DNA from: Gracilaria vermiculophylla
Lineage: Eukaryota; Rhodophyta; Florideophyceae; Gracilariales; Gracilariaceae
NCBI GenBank assembly: GCA_019155205.2
Contig: JAHNZQ020000079.1
Coordinates: 698,225 to 762,224, forward strand
Reading direction: 5' to 3'
Length of the DNA: 64,000 nucleotides
Positions within the stretch are counted from its first letter, which is position 1. Each line of letters begins with the position of its first letter. The translations under genes were made by a program, and so were the position numbers. Positions 1-11,664 of this stretch are shown piece by piece. The notes under the pieces were generated by a model. That model was not told the DNA's origin. It saw only the letters and a program-made list of their open reading frames with translations, and did not search any database.

Positions 1-1055
1 CGGAAGGCTCAGTGCCGGAACCTTGGTTACCATTTACAGAGGGCGGCGACAAGGATGCCGGCTCTCGTACGTCTTGTAGCACTAATTAAATAAATAGGAA
101 AATTATATATAAAAAAATAAATACCCAGCCATTTGGGCCACCATCCATGCACTGTCCCAGGCAGCGGTCTTCCGAGAGTTCTCTGGGCCACACATGTAGG
201 AATCTTGCCGCTGGCCGCTGACGTGGTACTTAATCATATTAATCCTCCCCTGCGCATTTCACAGTACGAGCCCATATGCGGAAATACCCGGTATAACGGG
301 CTTTCACTTCATATCTCCCTCCTAAGTGAAGGACGTCAACCCGAGGTGGGCGTTTCGCAGGCAGGTATGGTGCATACGTCCGCGATCTTCTCCAGTTTGC
401 CGCGATTTCATGGCATCGAGCCGGTAGCACACGCCATAAGCGTTCACTCGGCTCCACCGCAACCACCCCTCTCATCTTCGACGAATTCACCGGACGTCCA
501 AACCCTTGACTGCACCATGAGAGCACACCCTCCGAAATCTCCGACTTTCTTCGAAAACAACGGCTTAGATGCCAATAACAACCTGTCTGAAAGTCTTTGC
601 TCTGTTCCGGCTCGGTCAGGTGCTTCTCGTGTTGTCCGCTGGGCGAGTTCGTTCGCCATCGAGGACGCCGACGGCCGCCAGTGGCGTCGTATGAATCCCT
701 AGAGAGAGATAGCCCACTAACTCGACACGAGGCGTGGAATCCCCGGTTGGCACAATGGTTCCACCCTTTCACCGTGCGGAATGCTGGGCTTTTGTACCGT
801 CATGTCGACGGGGCTCACGTCCTCACGGTGGATCTCCGCAACACTATGATAACTTCTTGGGACTGGAAGACCGGCGTTGCGGTACGAACAAACCAAGTCC
901 GACGAGGTCGGGGAGAATTTGTTCATGCAGCACACGCTGGGCTGATGAGATTGGCCTACCAACAACAGAGCAATGCCTCTTTTTGGGTGATAATCCCGGA
1001 CGATCATCAGTTTTATGTGGGATTGTACCGAGCCCGCAGGGAAATTGGACATTGC
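1..1055. other. Unassigned sequence left of retrotransposon copy A
   Basis: No gene or repeat family could be recognised here. Open frames exist on both strands (for example 597-1094 on + and 239-772 on -), but they overlap each other and show no motif. An AT-rich patch lies near 90-120. The stretch ends at the 5' LTR of copy A, and ATTGC (1051-1055) would be the left half of that copy's target duplication. The right half is lost, so this cannot be tested here. Confidence 0.4.
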
Positions 1056-1610
1056 TGTAGTACAGTGCTTCCTAAGGGGAAAATGATGGTGTAGCCTTAT
1101 GGCATACTATTCTTAAGGAGGGCTCGTATTTTATTAACTGAGCCACGTGGGGCATAATTCTGCCCGAGTGCGCTACAGTATCCTAAAGAGACTGTAGAAC
1201 TTATATTTAATTTATTTAATTTATGCAGGTCATTACTACAGTATTGAGACCTGCCGAGGCGGGCTTTTGGCTTGAAACTTGATCTGCCGGTTGCGCTCCA
1301 CCTCTGGGGAAGTAGAGACAAGCCCCCTTGAGTCCTCATCTACTTTTCCGGTTGGAGACTCTCGCCGGTCATGCTCAGGTTTCTAAGCCGCCGATCCCCA
1401 GGTCGCACCATAGCAGCGCCTGTAGGAGCATTTTCCGCCCATTGAACCGCCCCCTCCGCTTGGTTTTTGCGGATCCCCTTTAAGAATCCCCCCGGCCCTC
1501 GACAGCGGATACCGGAGACCACCTTTAGGAACATGCACCTTTGAATTCAACAAAAACTCCTCACGGACGTTGTGCTCTACAACCTCGAAAGGAGGGTTGA
1601 CAGTACCAAA
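1056..1610 (+). repeat. 5' LTR of copy A
   Basis: This 555-bp stretch starts TGTAGTACAG and matches both LTRs of copy B along its length, with many substitutions. The expected terminal CA reads AA here, a point change from copy B. It would supply the retrotransposon promoter and polyadenylation signals. Confidence 0.88.
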
Positions 1611-1612
1611 AC

Positions 1613-1630
1613 TGGTCTCCCGACTTTGAA
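1613..1630 (+). other. Candidate tRNA primer binding site, copy A
   Basis: Two bases after the LTR the sequence reads TGGTCTCCCGACTTTG. It begins with TGG, as expected for a match to the CCA end of a tRNA. The same place in copy B (20061 onward) is mutated to TGCTCTCCAG. The matching tRNA was not identified. Confidence 0.45.
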
Positions 1631-1916
1631 GGTCTCAGTTCCGAAAGGATTCGTAAAAATCGCAGCAGAACCGTGTTTCTAGTTTGAAAAGACTGAACCC
1701 CAACAGTGAAATTCTTCCTTAAGGTGATTCGGAAGTGGAAGAAAATCACCTCCGACCTACTCCTCTATAGACCCCTCAGAACATCCAAAGGAGACCCCCC
1801 TACAGGATCCTCAAGCAACCGACTCCATCGATGGGCGTAGCACGCGCAGGGCTCTCCAGGAGATGGCCGCCACACCGGAGGATCCTTAAAGTCTCCTTCG
1901 GAATCCTGGCTCTTCT

Positions 1917-4230
1917 GTGGAGCGTTTCAGGAATCGCCTTAGGATAATGCATGATCGGAGGCAAGCGGAATCCCCCACGACACCTCTGGAGAACGCGCAT
2001 GTAGAGGTTGAAGAACCGCACATGGCATCGCAGCGGCCACCTCAAGAGCTGCAGGGATGGGAACACCCGGAGGCTATCTCCCTCCTGGAGTCGCTGGCCC
2101 CGCGCCTTACGGATTGGCTCTCACAAGAGCTGGTCGAAAGAATACCTGCAGGTGTTGAAGCCCACTTCGGAGCGTGCCGCCACACCCTTGTGGAGGACAT
2201 CGCAATGGAGAGCGCTCACCGTGCTGTGGATGCTATGCTGGATTCCGAACCATTCCTTGAGGTGATCTCAGATGTTATCCGTACGGAGGTTCGCTCCCAA
2301 ACCGCGCTGCTGCTCCCCGCAGCGGCGTTCAAAAGTTATTCTTCCGTACAGGAGAGGTTCCCTCTATCAACACCTAAGGTGACCCCGGGCAGAAAAGGAC
2401 AGGATACTGCCACCCCCTACGCCAGAAGAGGAAAGGATACTGCCGTTAGGAAACGGGACCATTTCAGGAATCTTGCTATGCACCGTCTAGACAGGACGTC
2501 CCGCGGAGGAGGACAAGATACCGGGCACGTAAGAATTCACCCAAGAATAGAAGGACAGGATACTCTTCGGTTGGATCGCAATAACGGGGCTATCGTCAGT
2601 AACCCAGACCACATAAAAGAAAGACGCCGAAAGAAACGGAGGGAGAAAAGAAGAAAGCGAGACACCGATTCGGAGAGAAGCTCAGACTCTGAATCCGTAA
2701 ACAGCTCCAGCTCGGAGGACAGTATCACTCTCAAGGAGAAAAGCAGAAGGGTCAGGAAGGTCGCACCGCTTAACGACCTCTTCGCCAAAGCGGTGGACTA
2801 TGACACCACGACGTTGAATAATCGCTGCATTCTTTAGGGAGCGTCGGTCGCTAAACGACTCACAAAAATATAGCGCCGCATGGATTTTCAAATGAAGAAG
2901 CACTCTTTCTCAGGCGAAGACCCCATCTCGGTTTTGAATTTTCTTACGCGCTTCCGTTCAGATTGTAATACCAATGGTGTCCATGAAGGTGCCGCCGTAT
3001 GGTGCTTTCAGTTCTACCTCACAGGCCAAGCGCACTCGCTGGTGCAGCCGCGCCTGACGGGGGAGAGCACCATTGTGAATGATCCTGGAATAGAGATCTT
3101 GACGACGTACCCGGAGGTGGTCAATTTCCTCCTGAAAAGTTACGCCATGGACGAGGTGATAGCCGATGCCGATGCTGAAGTCACCTCCTATAGGCAGAAC
3201 ACCGGAAATGACGGAGACAGAGCTCTCACAGAAGCTGTGGACGAAGGCCCTGCAGTGTGAGAACGGGTACTCCGAACGGCGGTTGAAGTCCTTGTTTGTC
3301 GAGGGACTCCTTCCCTCGATTCGGGTCAGGGTGCGTAATCACCTGATAACGCACCCAATGACCACGTTTACAGAGCTAGCGCGTTTCGCGGAATCCTATG
3401 GGGATACCTACCGTGCCACCCGTCGCAGCCACGCTCCACTTTCGGACAAACCGGCGGCCTCTAGGACCCGCCGGGCATCCGCCCTGACGTTAGACTCCAG
3501 CACCTCAGAGGAGGTCGATAAGCTCATGCTCGTAGGAGAGCAAGAGTGTCTTGCCCTCACATACGCCTCAGCTCAGGGAGCACCGCCTAGATCGAGAACA
3601 CCCTCGTTCTCCACTTCGTACGCCTTGGAAGCATCTTACAGGAGTGACAGATTTGCGAACCCTCGAGCCTGCCCACCGCTTTGCAGTATTTGCTTGTCTC
3701 GAGAGCCAGTACACTGTACGACTCTCGCCCCGGCAATGAGCGCCGCCATCCTGCAGGAACGGGAGAAGAACTTCCAGGACCTTAAGAAGACACCAACGGA
3801 GAGCGAAAGTTATCGAACCGCGTATCACGACATGCGCTCCCTTCAAGGAAACTATGGTTACCGTGCTCCACTGGGAGCGCAGCCTGTACCACTGTCACTT
3901 GCACCCGAAACCCAGGTGCCGGTATCCGATCCGGTTGCACGCCAATGGAACACGTCGCATCTCGATGCACAACCGCAGAAGCTGTCCCCGACTGGAACTC
4001 AGCCCCTCTTCAACCAGGAGAAACCTCAGAGCCACGCGTTGAAGCTCCGCGTGGCTCCTTACCATCAAGCCTCAGCTCCACGGAGGTCGCTTTTCGGGAA
4101 GGGGGAGAAGCCGTCTGCTCCGTCAACGCAGAATCGGCGGACCCCCCGATGCCACTGCACCCATTCGCCACCTTGGAGGATTCGTTTTGCACGCTCTGCC
4201 GTGCGAATTACAAAGTATTCGCCGCTATAG
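1917..4230 (+). pseudogene. gag-like polyprotein, copy A (broken)
   Basis: This is the capsid-type region of the retrotransposon, read in three pieces: 1917-2837, 2880-3260 and 3166-4230. The first piece has a charged middle and a Lys/Arg-rich then Ser/Glu-rich stretch. The second has the hydrophobic, helical look of a gag capsid core. The third is Ser/Thr/Pro-rich. A frameshift or stop separates the first two pieces near 2838, and a frameshift near 3205 joins the second and third. Copy B reads through both places in one frame, so these are lesions in copy A. No CCHC zinc knuckle was seen. Assignment rests on position upstream of protease and on the match to copy B. Confidence 0.75.
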
Positions 4231-6863
4231 GATGTGCCCCGCTCGCCTCCATCACGGTGCGCGCTATCCTCGATACCGGAGCTTGCCGTAATCTGGTGCA
4301 CGCCGAAGTGCTCCTGCGGTCTGCTCTCGGCTCCTTGAGGAATGACAAGCTCCCTACGGTGCGCGATGCGTCGCGTTGAGCATTGAACATCTTCGGAAAA
4401 ATATCCCTGTACCTCCGGCTGGGCTCCTTACAGGTGAAAATACGGTTCCTTGTGAGGACCAAATTGAGCGCACAATGCATATTGGGCACTTCATTTGTGG
4501 ATCCGTATGTACGTGCAATCTACGCACGCCTGCGGAAGGTGACGTTTCACGACGCAGCCCCTGTAGGTATCGTGTCCGCATCCCCAGGGCCGGACGCCAA
4601 CGCGCGTCACGTGGGTCATGTTTCAAAGGAGACGCAGTTGAATGAGCTCCGGGTGGTTAAGAGCATCGAAATACCGGCGAGGAGTCAGGCAGAAGTTTGG
4701 GTGCAGACCTCTGCATCTGGCCTTTCATTTCTACAGGGGAGTCCCCAACTGACGATGAAACAAGACTCCATGATGGCGAACGGTGTTATGGAAATAATAC
4801 CGAACATTCCCTTCAGGGTTGTGCTCGCCATCCTGAAGGAGTCGCCATTACGGCTCCAGAAAGGAACTTTTTTCGGACTGGCACTACCCGTCCTTGCAAA
4901 ACTAGTTCATCTTCCTCGTGCAGAAGACCTCGCGGACTGCGATTCAGTCGTCACCATGGAGGTTGAAGCGAATTAAACGGGACCAGAGGAAAAGAATCCT
5001 GCCATTTGGCAGGAGTAGCTCCAAATTGGCGAGGGCTTCGAAGGGTATCGCCATAGGATAGTGAAGATCCTATCCACTTTTGAGAATATGTGGTCTGATC
5101 GCCTGGGTCAGTTCAGCCTGGTTAAGCACAGGATCCAGATCACACCCAATGAGAAACCGATTCATCAACTCCCGAGGAGGCCCGGACCCCATGCGCGCGA
5201 TTTCGAACGCGATTAGGTCCACCGGATGCTTGAGAAGGGCGTATTCGAGCCTTCCAATTCCGAACGGGCCTCACCGGTGGTGTTTGTGAAGAATAAAGAT
5301 GGATCCTTGAGGTTATGTTTTGACTACAGACGCCTCAACGAGGTGACGGTATGCGATTCGTACCCATTACCCTACATGGATGAATGTTTCGACTCCTTAG
5401 GTGATGCGTCCGTTTTCTCCACGCTGGATGCCAAGAGCGGCTACTGGCATATTGAGATGGACGACTCCGATAAGGATAAGACAACGTTCACCTCGCACTG
5501 TGGGATCTCCAGATTCCTAAGGATGCCATTGGATTGAAGAATGCACCCACTACATTCCAACGAGCGCTGTACATAATCCTGTCAAAGGTGAAGTGGCAGT
5601 ACGCCTTGTTTTAGATTGATGATATCATCATATACTCCCGCAGCGTGGAGGAGCACTTCATTCATGTGAAGCACGTGTTCCTACTCCAAAAGGACGCTGG
5701 ACTCACCCCGAAGCTGGGGAAAAGTCTCTTTTTCAAGTCTTCGGTGGATTACCTGGTGCACGTTGTGCCCGGGCCGCCTACAGGTTTCCAGAAAGACTCA
5801 GGACGCCATCAAGGAAGCTCACCCTACCACAAACTAGACGGAGCTCTGCTCCGTCCTAGGGTTTTGTAATGTATTCTGGAGGTTTGTATCGCACTTCTCC
5901 CGTATAGCGGCGCCGTTAAGTCGCCTTTTGGAGAAGGACAAGCCGACGCAATTGGCAATCTTGAGGTACGAGGAGTTTGAAGCCTTAAAAACCCTGAAGA
6001 GGAGACTAATAGAACCACCGATCTTGGTACTTTCGAAGCTGCACGGCCAAATCGTGCCGGACACTGACGCCTGTAAAAACCAGGTTGGATGTGCCATATT
6101 ACAGGAGCAACCGGAAGGTGGACTTCAACCAATCGGATACTGGAGTCGCAGCCTCACACCTGCGGAACGGAACTACTCCACCTCGGAGCTCGAATATCGT
6201 GCCATTGCGTGGGCGGTTTTGCTTTTACCCCCGTACCTAGAAGGCATGCGTTTCAGCTCGAGGACAGACCACGCACCATTGAAGTGGAAATTGTCTTTGA
6301 CGGGTGCTTCCGGTCGCCTGGAAAGTTGGAAACTACGCCTTTTCTCGACATACCTGGGGAAACATCCGACGAGCCGCCGCACGTCACGCTCAAGTTAGCG
6401 CCGACCACCTCAGGGCCTTACAATGTCCTGGCCACCTATAGGGACACTGTCGCCATTGAGGTAGACAGGCTCAGGGACGTCTTCTACTGTGATAGATTGA
6501 CTAAAGTCCCGACGCCCAGCCCCTCAGAAATGACCGCCACCCCACTTCAGGGACACTGCGCGGAATCTCCTCATCCAACCACCTTAGGAGTGATGACACC
6601 GCTGGATAAGGGCAACAGCATCACCGGTCTCGGTGAACCATTGCTGGACGCTCCAGACGCCATCATGACCCCTGAAGGTGACATCTTCTACGTAGTGGAC
6701 TATATTCTCTCCCATCGACAAACCCCTGCAGGAATACTGTACCGCGTCCGCTGCTATGGGTACAACTCGAAAGACGACACGTAAGAACCTCCGGAACACA
6801 TCTAGGAGACCTTCCTTATGCGATACCACGCCAATCTTGTGCGGAAACGCCTCTCCACTTAGG
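3945..6863 (+). pseudogene. pol polyprotein, copy A: protease, RT, RNase H, chromodomain; integrase deleted
   Basis: The aspartic protease motif LDTGA is at about 4272-4286 in the piece 3945-4379, which continues after one in-frame TGA to 4976. Reverse transcriptase follows from about 5220 (DYRRLNE, then a catalytic IDDIIIYS whose preceding Tyr codon is a stop). It is frameshifted near 5528 at the same site as in copy B. RNase H lies at about 6050-6330 (TDACKNQVG, then YSTSELEYRAI and RTDHAPLKW). The integrase is missing through a deletion at about 6340. The frame resumes before a C-terminal chromodomain at about 6700-6860. Fusion of RNase H to the chromodomain linker is a deletion product, not a functional design. 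Confidence 0.88.
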
Positions 6864-7130
6864 CGTTACCGTTTAGGAAACGGTGAGCGGGCCCCCAACC
6901 GGAGCTCTTTTTCGTCTCCGCATTCTAACCCCAACCTAGAGTTCTCTTGTTCCCCTGCAGGATGCCGTTGCTCGCTTTCGCATGCTCCTGTGTCGGCACT
7001 TCGTATCGCTGAGCACGCGGGCACGGCCTAGTCATATTGGAACTACCGTTCATGGAGCTTCTGCTCCATCGGAAAGATCTTTTATTCCACCGCTACCAGG
7101 AACTAACTCCTATCGTCAGGGTTCTATCAC

Positions 7131-8336
7131 CTACAAGTCACCGAATCGCGTCGTATATTCCTCTTCGAGGCTTGCTTTTGCCGTGAGCGCTTGGCTATCG
7201 AAGAACTCCGACAGGCTTTCCTTGATGGCCGCCAGCGAGTCTCGGTCTGCCCAGGCCTTGTGCAGCTCTAAAACCCAAGCACGCGCCTCGCGCACAGCCT
7301 CTACAGGAGAAGCCGGAGCAGGACGGCCCGTCATCAGGCACGCCTGCACCAACTCCTGTAAGGCAGTTTCCCGAGCCCCAGGCAATACTCCGCCCTACGG
7401 TGCGCCCGAAGCGGCCACCTCTGTTGACGGCGTAACAATCGCCACGGAAGGAGCCGCGGACGGCGGACCAGCTGGGAAAGGGGCTCCGCGACGGGATTCC
7501 GCAGGTTCCGCAGTGGAGGTCGGCAAAGCCAAGAACGGGGTCGGTGACACCGGTGGTGACGGCGGTGCGGGAACTGGAACGCTCCGCAGGCGAGGCAGAA
7601 GAACAGGCGCAGGGACGCTCTGCAGTCGAGGTTGCACCACCTGGGCCGAAAGTGCCGGGACGGGAGCAGTTTCGTCCTCTTCCACAGGAGACACGGCGGC
7701 TACCACTGCGGGAGTACCCGGCATTGCGGTGGGCCGCGGCGATATCACCTCAGAATGCGCGCCCATTTCCTGGGACGGAGCCGGTAATCGACGGGGCGTA
7801 TCATGCGCCAGGCTCTCCATCAAGGGGTCATAGTCGGGTTCTCGGAGCCGTTGCACCTGAGGAACCCCAGAAGGCGCCAGAAGGGGAAAGACAAGGTATA
7901 CTCGCCCGTCATCGTCTCCATTAGAACTCCTCACAATGGGGTTGAACTTATCTTCGCCGTATTCGTACCAAAAGAAGCCCCGCGTGTTAGTACACGCCAC
8001 CTGCAGGTTGTAATCCAACAGCGTCTCCGCCTCGGCCTCACTCCATTCGGTGCCCGTAATAAGGTTCTGGATGCCAAAGGAGCGCAGGACCCCGATAATG
8101 GACGCCAAAAAGGGGAGCAAACGTCCGGTAGTCGGCTGATACGGTGGGTCCCAGAAGAGGCGGCCGTCGTGGCACCGAGTATAGGAGGTGAAGCCTTCGT
8201 CTGCTGCTTGGAGATACGCCATCAAGGTACCGACCGCTAACTGCGTCGAGGCGATCAACATGATAAAACGCCCTAGAGAGTCATGGGGATCCAGAACCTC
8301 GGAGGTGTGGTACGCGAAGGTCCTTGGTGTCGACAT
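7131..8336 (-). pseudogene. Antisense open reading frame in retrotransposon copy A
   Basis: On the strand opposite gag-pol, between the chromodomain and the 3' LTR, a frame runs from 8336 to 7131 with a single in-frame TAG at 7395-7397. The N-terminal third is mixed hydrophobic with many aromatic residues, the middle is Pro/Ala/Val-rich, and the C-terminal part (7131-7385) is helical and charged. Copy B keeps the middle and C-terminal parts in the same orientation (27622-28366) with similar protein sequence. It matches no family I know. Antisense genes at this position are known in some plant Ty3/gypsy elements; that this is one is an inference. Confidence 0.5.
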
Positions 8337-8376
8337 GCAGAGTGCGGGGATACCCAGTGGTACCTCCAGGGGTTAC

Positions 8377-9045
8377 TCAAATTTCGGTAGTACCTTGGTG
8401 CCCGGAAGGCATGTCATGGAATTCCATGTTATGCCAACCATAGAAGTACCCGAAGGCGGTACTTACTCGGATTTCATCCGAAAGGTGCGTCCTCCATCGA
8501 TTTCGGTTCAGCCAGCAGAGGCAATCGTATGGGACATCGAAGGGCAACACCGTGAGGGCAGAGCGTCCATCGACCATGCCTTCAGGTCGCCCCGCTCGTT
8601 GGTGAGAGCTCTCTTTGTGGAGCAGTACCTGGCGTCGCGCCTGGATCTCTCGTTCCTCAGCACACCTCAGATATGGAGTGTCGCAGTTTCCCATTGTGGT
8701 TGGAGCGTGGTCACCGTGCACCGGAGTGTAAAGCCTGTGAGCTTGATAGGCGTCCACCCGGTTCCGCTACTGGTCGTTCCACGCAACCTCCGGTACAGCG
8801 CTGAATCGCATCGCCTGGAGGTATGGGCCGACGTGGCGAATGTAATCCTCCACGTGGCACGGGAGGCTTACGCGCCTGTCGTGGAACGAGACGTAGACCC
8901 GCGTGGCGCTATGGTCGAACTGCCCCCCTGGACGGAACGGTGCACCGGTCGAGGTGTGGTATACATCAGGATTCGATGTAGACATAGGCGCCTGAGTTGG
9001 AGAAGACATGCCAAAGGTGTAGGAAGCTGGATGGATGTCGACCAA
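8377..9045 (-). pseudogene. Probable upstream part of the antisense frame, copy A
   Basis: Two pieces in one frame, 9045-8767 and 8757-8377, are separated only by an in-frame TAG at 8764-8766. They precede the antisense frame at 8336 and would join it through a frameshift between 8377 and 8336. The composition, with many His, Tyr and Arg, resembles the start of the downstream piece. Copy B has deleted this region, so conservation cannot be checked in this window. No function is proposed. Confidence 0.35.
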
Positions 9046-9716
9046 ACGCGTGGTAGCACCTGAGGAGAGTGGTCTGACACCTTGGGGAACGGCCTGCGGT
9101 TACACGCCCAACCAGAGAGGGAGCAGCGTCAAGCCGCCATCGTGGAATTCGCGGAGAAGCCGGGCGACCGGAAGCAGGCGAGGTATGGAGGACCATAGCA
9201 GGGCGTACGTTCATATCCAATGAAGGCTGACAGGGGCGCAGACGAGAGGACTATGAGACTTGCACCTCCACGGAGATTGAACGAACGGACGCGATGAAGT
9301 GGGTGTTTTCAAAGGAGGACCCGCGAAGGAATCGGAGCGCCACGCGCCTTGAGAGAGTCGGTGTCCGGTTCAAGCCTAAATCACGCTCCGGCCACAAAGG
9401 TCACACGCCCACACCGTGCACGACGAACTCGAGTGCGCGGTTGCTCATGACGCCAACTGACGCGGTCGCACCGACAGAATACGCCGATAAAGAGGAGGCG
9501 CAGCCAAGGCAAGGAGGGGCAGGGCCTGTAAACACCGCAAGGGATAAAACGCGAGCCCGCGGCGGTACGACGCGCAGGAGTACGGAAATATGGAGGAGCG
9601 CCTGGAGGAAGGAATGCGTCACACTGCCGGGGGCCGTGCGTGAATCAACACCGATAGGAGCCACCCCGGGGATCGAGGAATTGGAAGATGCACCTCGAGG
9701 ACGTGGTGCAATTTAT

Positions 9717-9725
9717 GAAAGGGGG
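9717..9725 (+). other. Polypurine tract, copy A
   Basis: GAAAGGGGG is followed by TA and then the LTR start TG at 9728. Copy B has the same arrangement at 29001-29012. It would prime plus-strand DNA synthesis. Confidence 0.7.
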
Positions 9726-9727
9726 TA

Positions 9728-9745
9728 TGTAATACAGTGGCTCCT
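9728..9745 (+). repeat. Remnant of 3' LTR, copy A (18 bp)
   Basis: TGTAATACAGTGGCTCCT matches the first 18 bases of the family LTR. The sequence then switches abruptly to the middle of a Tc1 transposase, so the other ~535 bp of this LTR are gone. Confidence 0.8.
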
Positions 9746-10778
9746 AAGATTTCCAGCAAGTTTTGATACAATTGTTGAGTTTAAAAGCTGTCTGAAATTG
9801 CCTTCTATGTGCATAAATCATCCTTGTCAGCAGGCACCAAACTTTTCCGATTGGGTGTAAATATCGTGACCGCGCGATACACCCTACAGCAGATACATCT
9901 GACTTTTGTAGCCAATGTTTGACCAACGAAGCAGTGTGTACTGCCACATAATCTTGATGAAAAATGGAATTCTTTCACGGAAACATAAAACAAAATGTAG
10001 CAAATATTTGCATAGAACTTCTTGATATTCTTCCGCGTTTACAGTTCTTTCAATATGTGCAATGTCAGTGAGACCTTTTTCGGAAATGCCAGCCCACACC
10101 GTTAAAGACCCTCTACCTAAATGCCTGGTATAATATTTATGATTTTCCTTACGAAGATCATGCAATTAAAATTTGTAGCAATATGGCCCGTCCCAATTGA
10201 CCTTTTGTACATCAGTAGAAATACGTTTTACCCATTCTTATTTATATTCTTTTTTACCAGCACACCAGTCGACTTCTTTTTTGCTTTTGAGTGTTTTTAA
10301 AAACGAGAACGTTTTTAATTTTTCTATACTTAAATAATGAAAAGCAAATTGTTTAATTATTTACATAAAGTGGATTGGGAAATGTTGAAATTAAAATTCA
10401 TTCCAATGGTTTCGCACGATAGTTTTTCTGTGCACAACTGCCATTTAATATCTTTTTGCTAGGTTGAACGTCGTAGGACGTCCCGAAGATCTTTTCATTC
10501 AATAAGTGTCGGATTTCTGATAAAAATAGAAATTGTGAGCCTGGAATGCTTCAGATTTTGAGCGATTGCACTGTTGAAGTGCATTTTGGCGTTTGAATTG
10601 ATGATTAACAGCTGTTTATTCTTTGAAAGAAGAGAACTTCGAGCTAGTCTAACTGGAAAGAAAACGGTGTACATATCTTTTTAAAACGACTATACATAGA
10701 CTTTGCAAACACTAGCCTACAGTATAGTTTTGGCGCACTCTTTAGGGGTACTTCATCATGATTTTGAAACGCACTGTA
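9746..10778 (-). mobile_element. Tc1-like DNA transposon, truncated (element M1)
   Basis: The sequence is homologous to the complete element at 18117-19402, but the 3' quarter of its transposase side is missing. The intact end at 10760-10778 carries the family terminal repeat, TACAGTGCG read from the outside, followed by TTTCAAAA. Degraded transposase pieces lie on the minus strand at 9884-10165 and 9744-9993. They include the TRH..RGS.TVWAGIS region typical of Tc1 transposases. Many stops and frameshifts make it dead. Confidence 0.85.
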
Positions 10779-11548
10779 CTACCATTTGTTGTCCTAAAGT
10801 ATAGAATGTTGTAAATATCCGCACAGTCATAAACTTTCACAAAAACATATTTTCTTGATTTTGGTGTGTTGCTCTTCAAGCATCTTTGCTTATCTAGAAA
10901 CAAATTACCTACGCAAAATATAGCCAACATCGATAGGAATAAGTTGCGATGTAAATACGGAGTACTTATGGTAGACACCAGAAGTGCTTTAATGTGAAAG
11001 AAAAAAAAAATGCAATATAGCATCCGTACGTTCATGTGAAACACTAAACTGTTTGTGTCATCAATACTATTTTTAGTACTAATATGAAATAGTTATGTAT
11101 TTTTTTTCATTTCTTTGCCGACTGTGGCTGAGAACCAAAACGGCCCGCAGTGTCAATACGTTCACGCCGCGATTCTCTTTGCTCTCTGGAAGCACCTGTG
11201 CTCCTCTTTTTTGACCTCAAATACAATTGCGTGCAAGTCTCGCATGTGAGATTGGCTGAATGAGAGGTCAGAGAGGACGCTAACAATATGCCATCTTTCT
11301 GTTTTGAAAAATGAATTGCTCTTTGCTTACAGTCTGAATGCGTTGGAGTTTTAAATTATCCTTATTAAGATACATAATTTACACGCAAGTCGAGACATGG
11401 TTGTCGACGAAGATAAAACGGGAGGTTCGCAACGCATGTCGTTCAAATTCATTATTGAAGCATGGCTGCCGTGGGCTAGACGCCACACATCATAGGCAAA
11501 TCAATGCCTCTGAAATGTAAGGCAATAAATTACGAGTAGCTTAAAAGG
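10779..11548. other. AT-rich stretch without recognised gene
   Basis: It lies between the Tc1 remnant M1 and the promoter of the cysteine-rich protein gene. Short open frames on either strand have no recognisable motif. No RNA gene or repeat was recognised. Confidence 0.4.
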
Positions 11549-11556
11549 TATATAAA
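11549..11556 (+). promoter_or_regulatory. TATA box of the cysteine-rich protein gene
   Basis: TATATAAA lies 109 bp before the start codon at 11665. The position fits a core promoter with a 5' leader of about 80 bases. No other upstream element was identified. Confidence 0.5.
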
Positions 11557-11664
11557 CGACATCGAAGTAGGTATCTTACCAGAGAAGGCACCAGCTGTGT
11601 TTGTTTGGAACACGTCCCTGCTCGAAAACTTATTTTTCTGATCCCCGCATGCTTCTGAGGGGAA

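Larger units (their letters stand above)
1056..9745 (+). mobile_element. Ty3/gypsy chromovirus-type LTR retrotransposon, copy A, defective
   Basis: The element runs 5' LTR, gag, protease, reverse transcriptase, RNase H, chromodomain, an antisense frame, polypurine tract, then only 18 bp of a 3' LTR. It aligns by eye with copy B (19506-29564) over most of its length. Compared with copy B it lacks the whole integrase: the text jumps near 6340 from the end of RNase H to the region before the chromodomain, losing about 1.4 kb. It keeps about 1.2 kb of antisense-frame sequence that copy B has lost. Several stops and frameshifts break gag and pol, so the copy cannot encode its own proteins. Its 3' side is replaced by a truncated Tc1 element. 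Confidence 0.92.

Noticed and set aside
133..772. Overlapping open frames on both strands near the left edge
   Set aside because: Both are open over the same stretch without motif or promoter, so neither can be supported as a gene.
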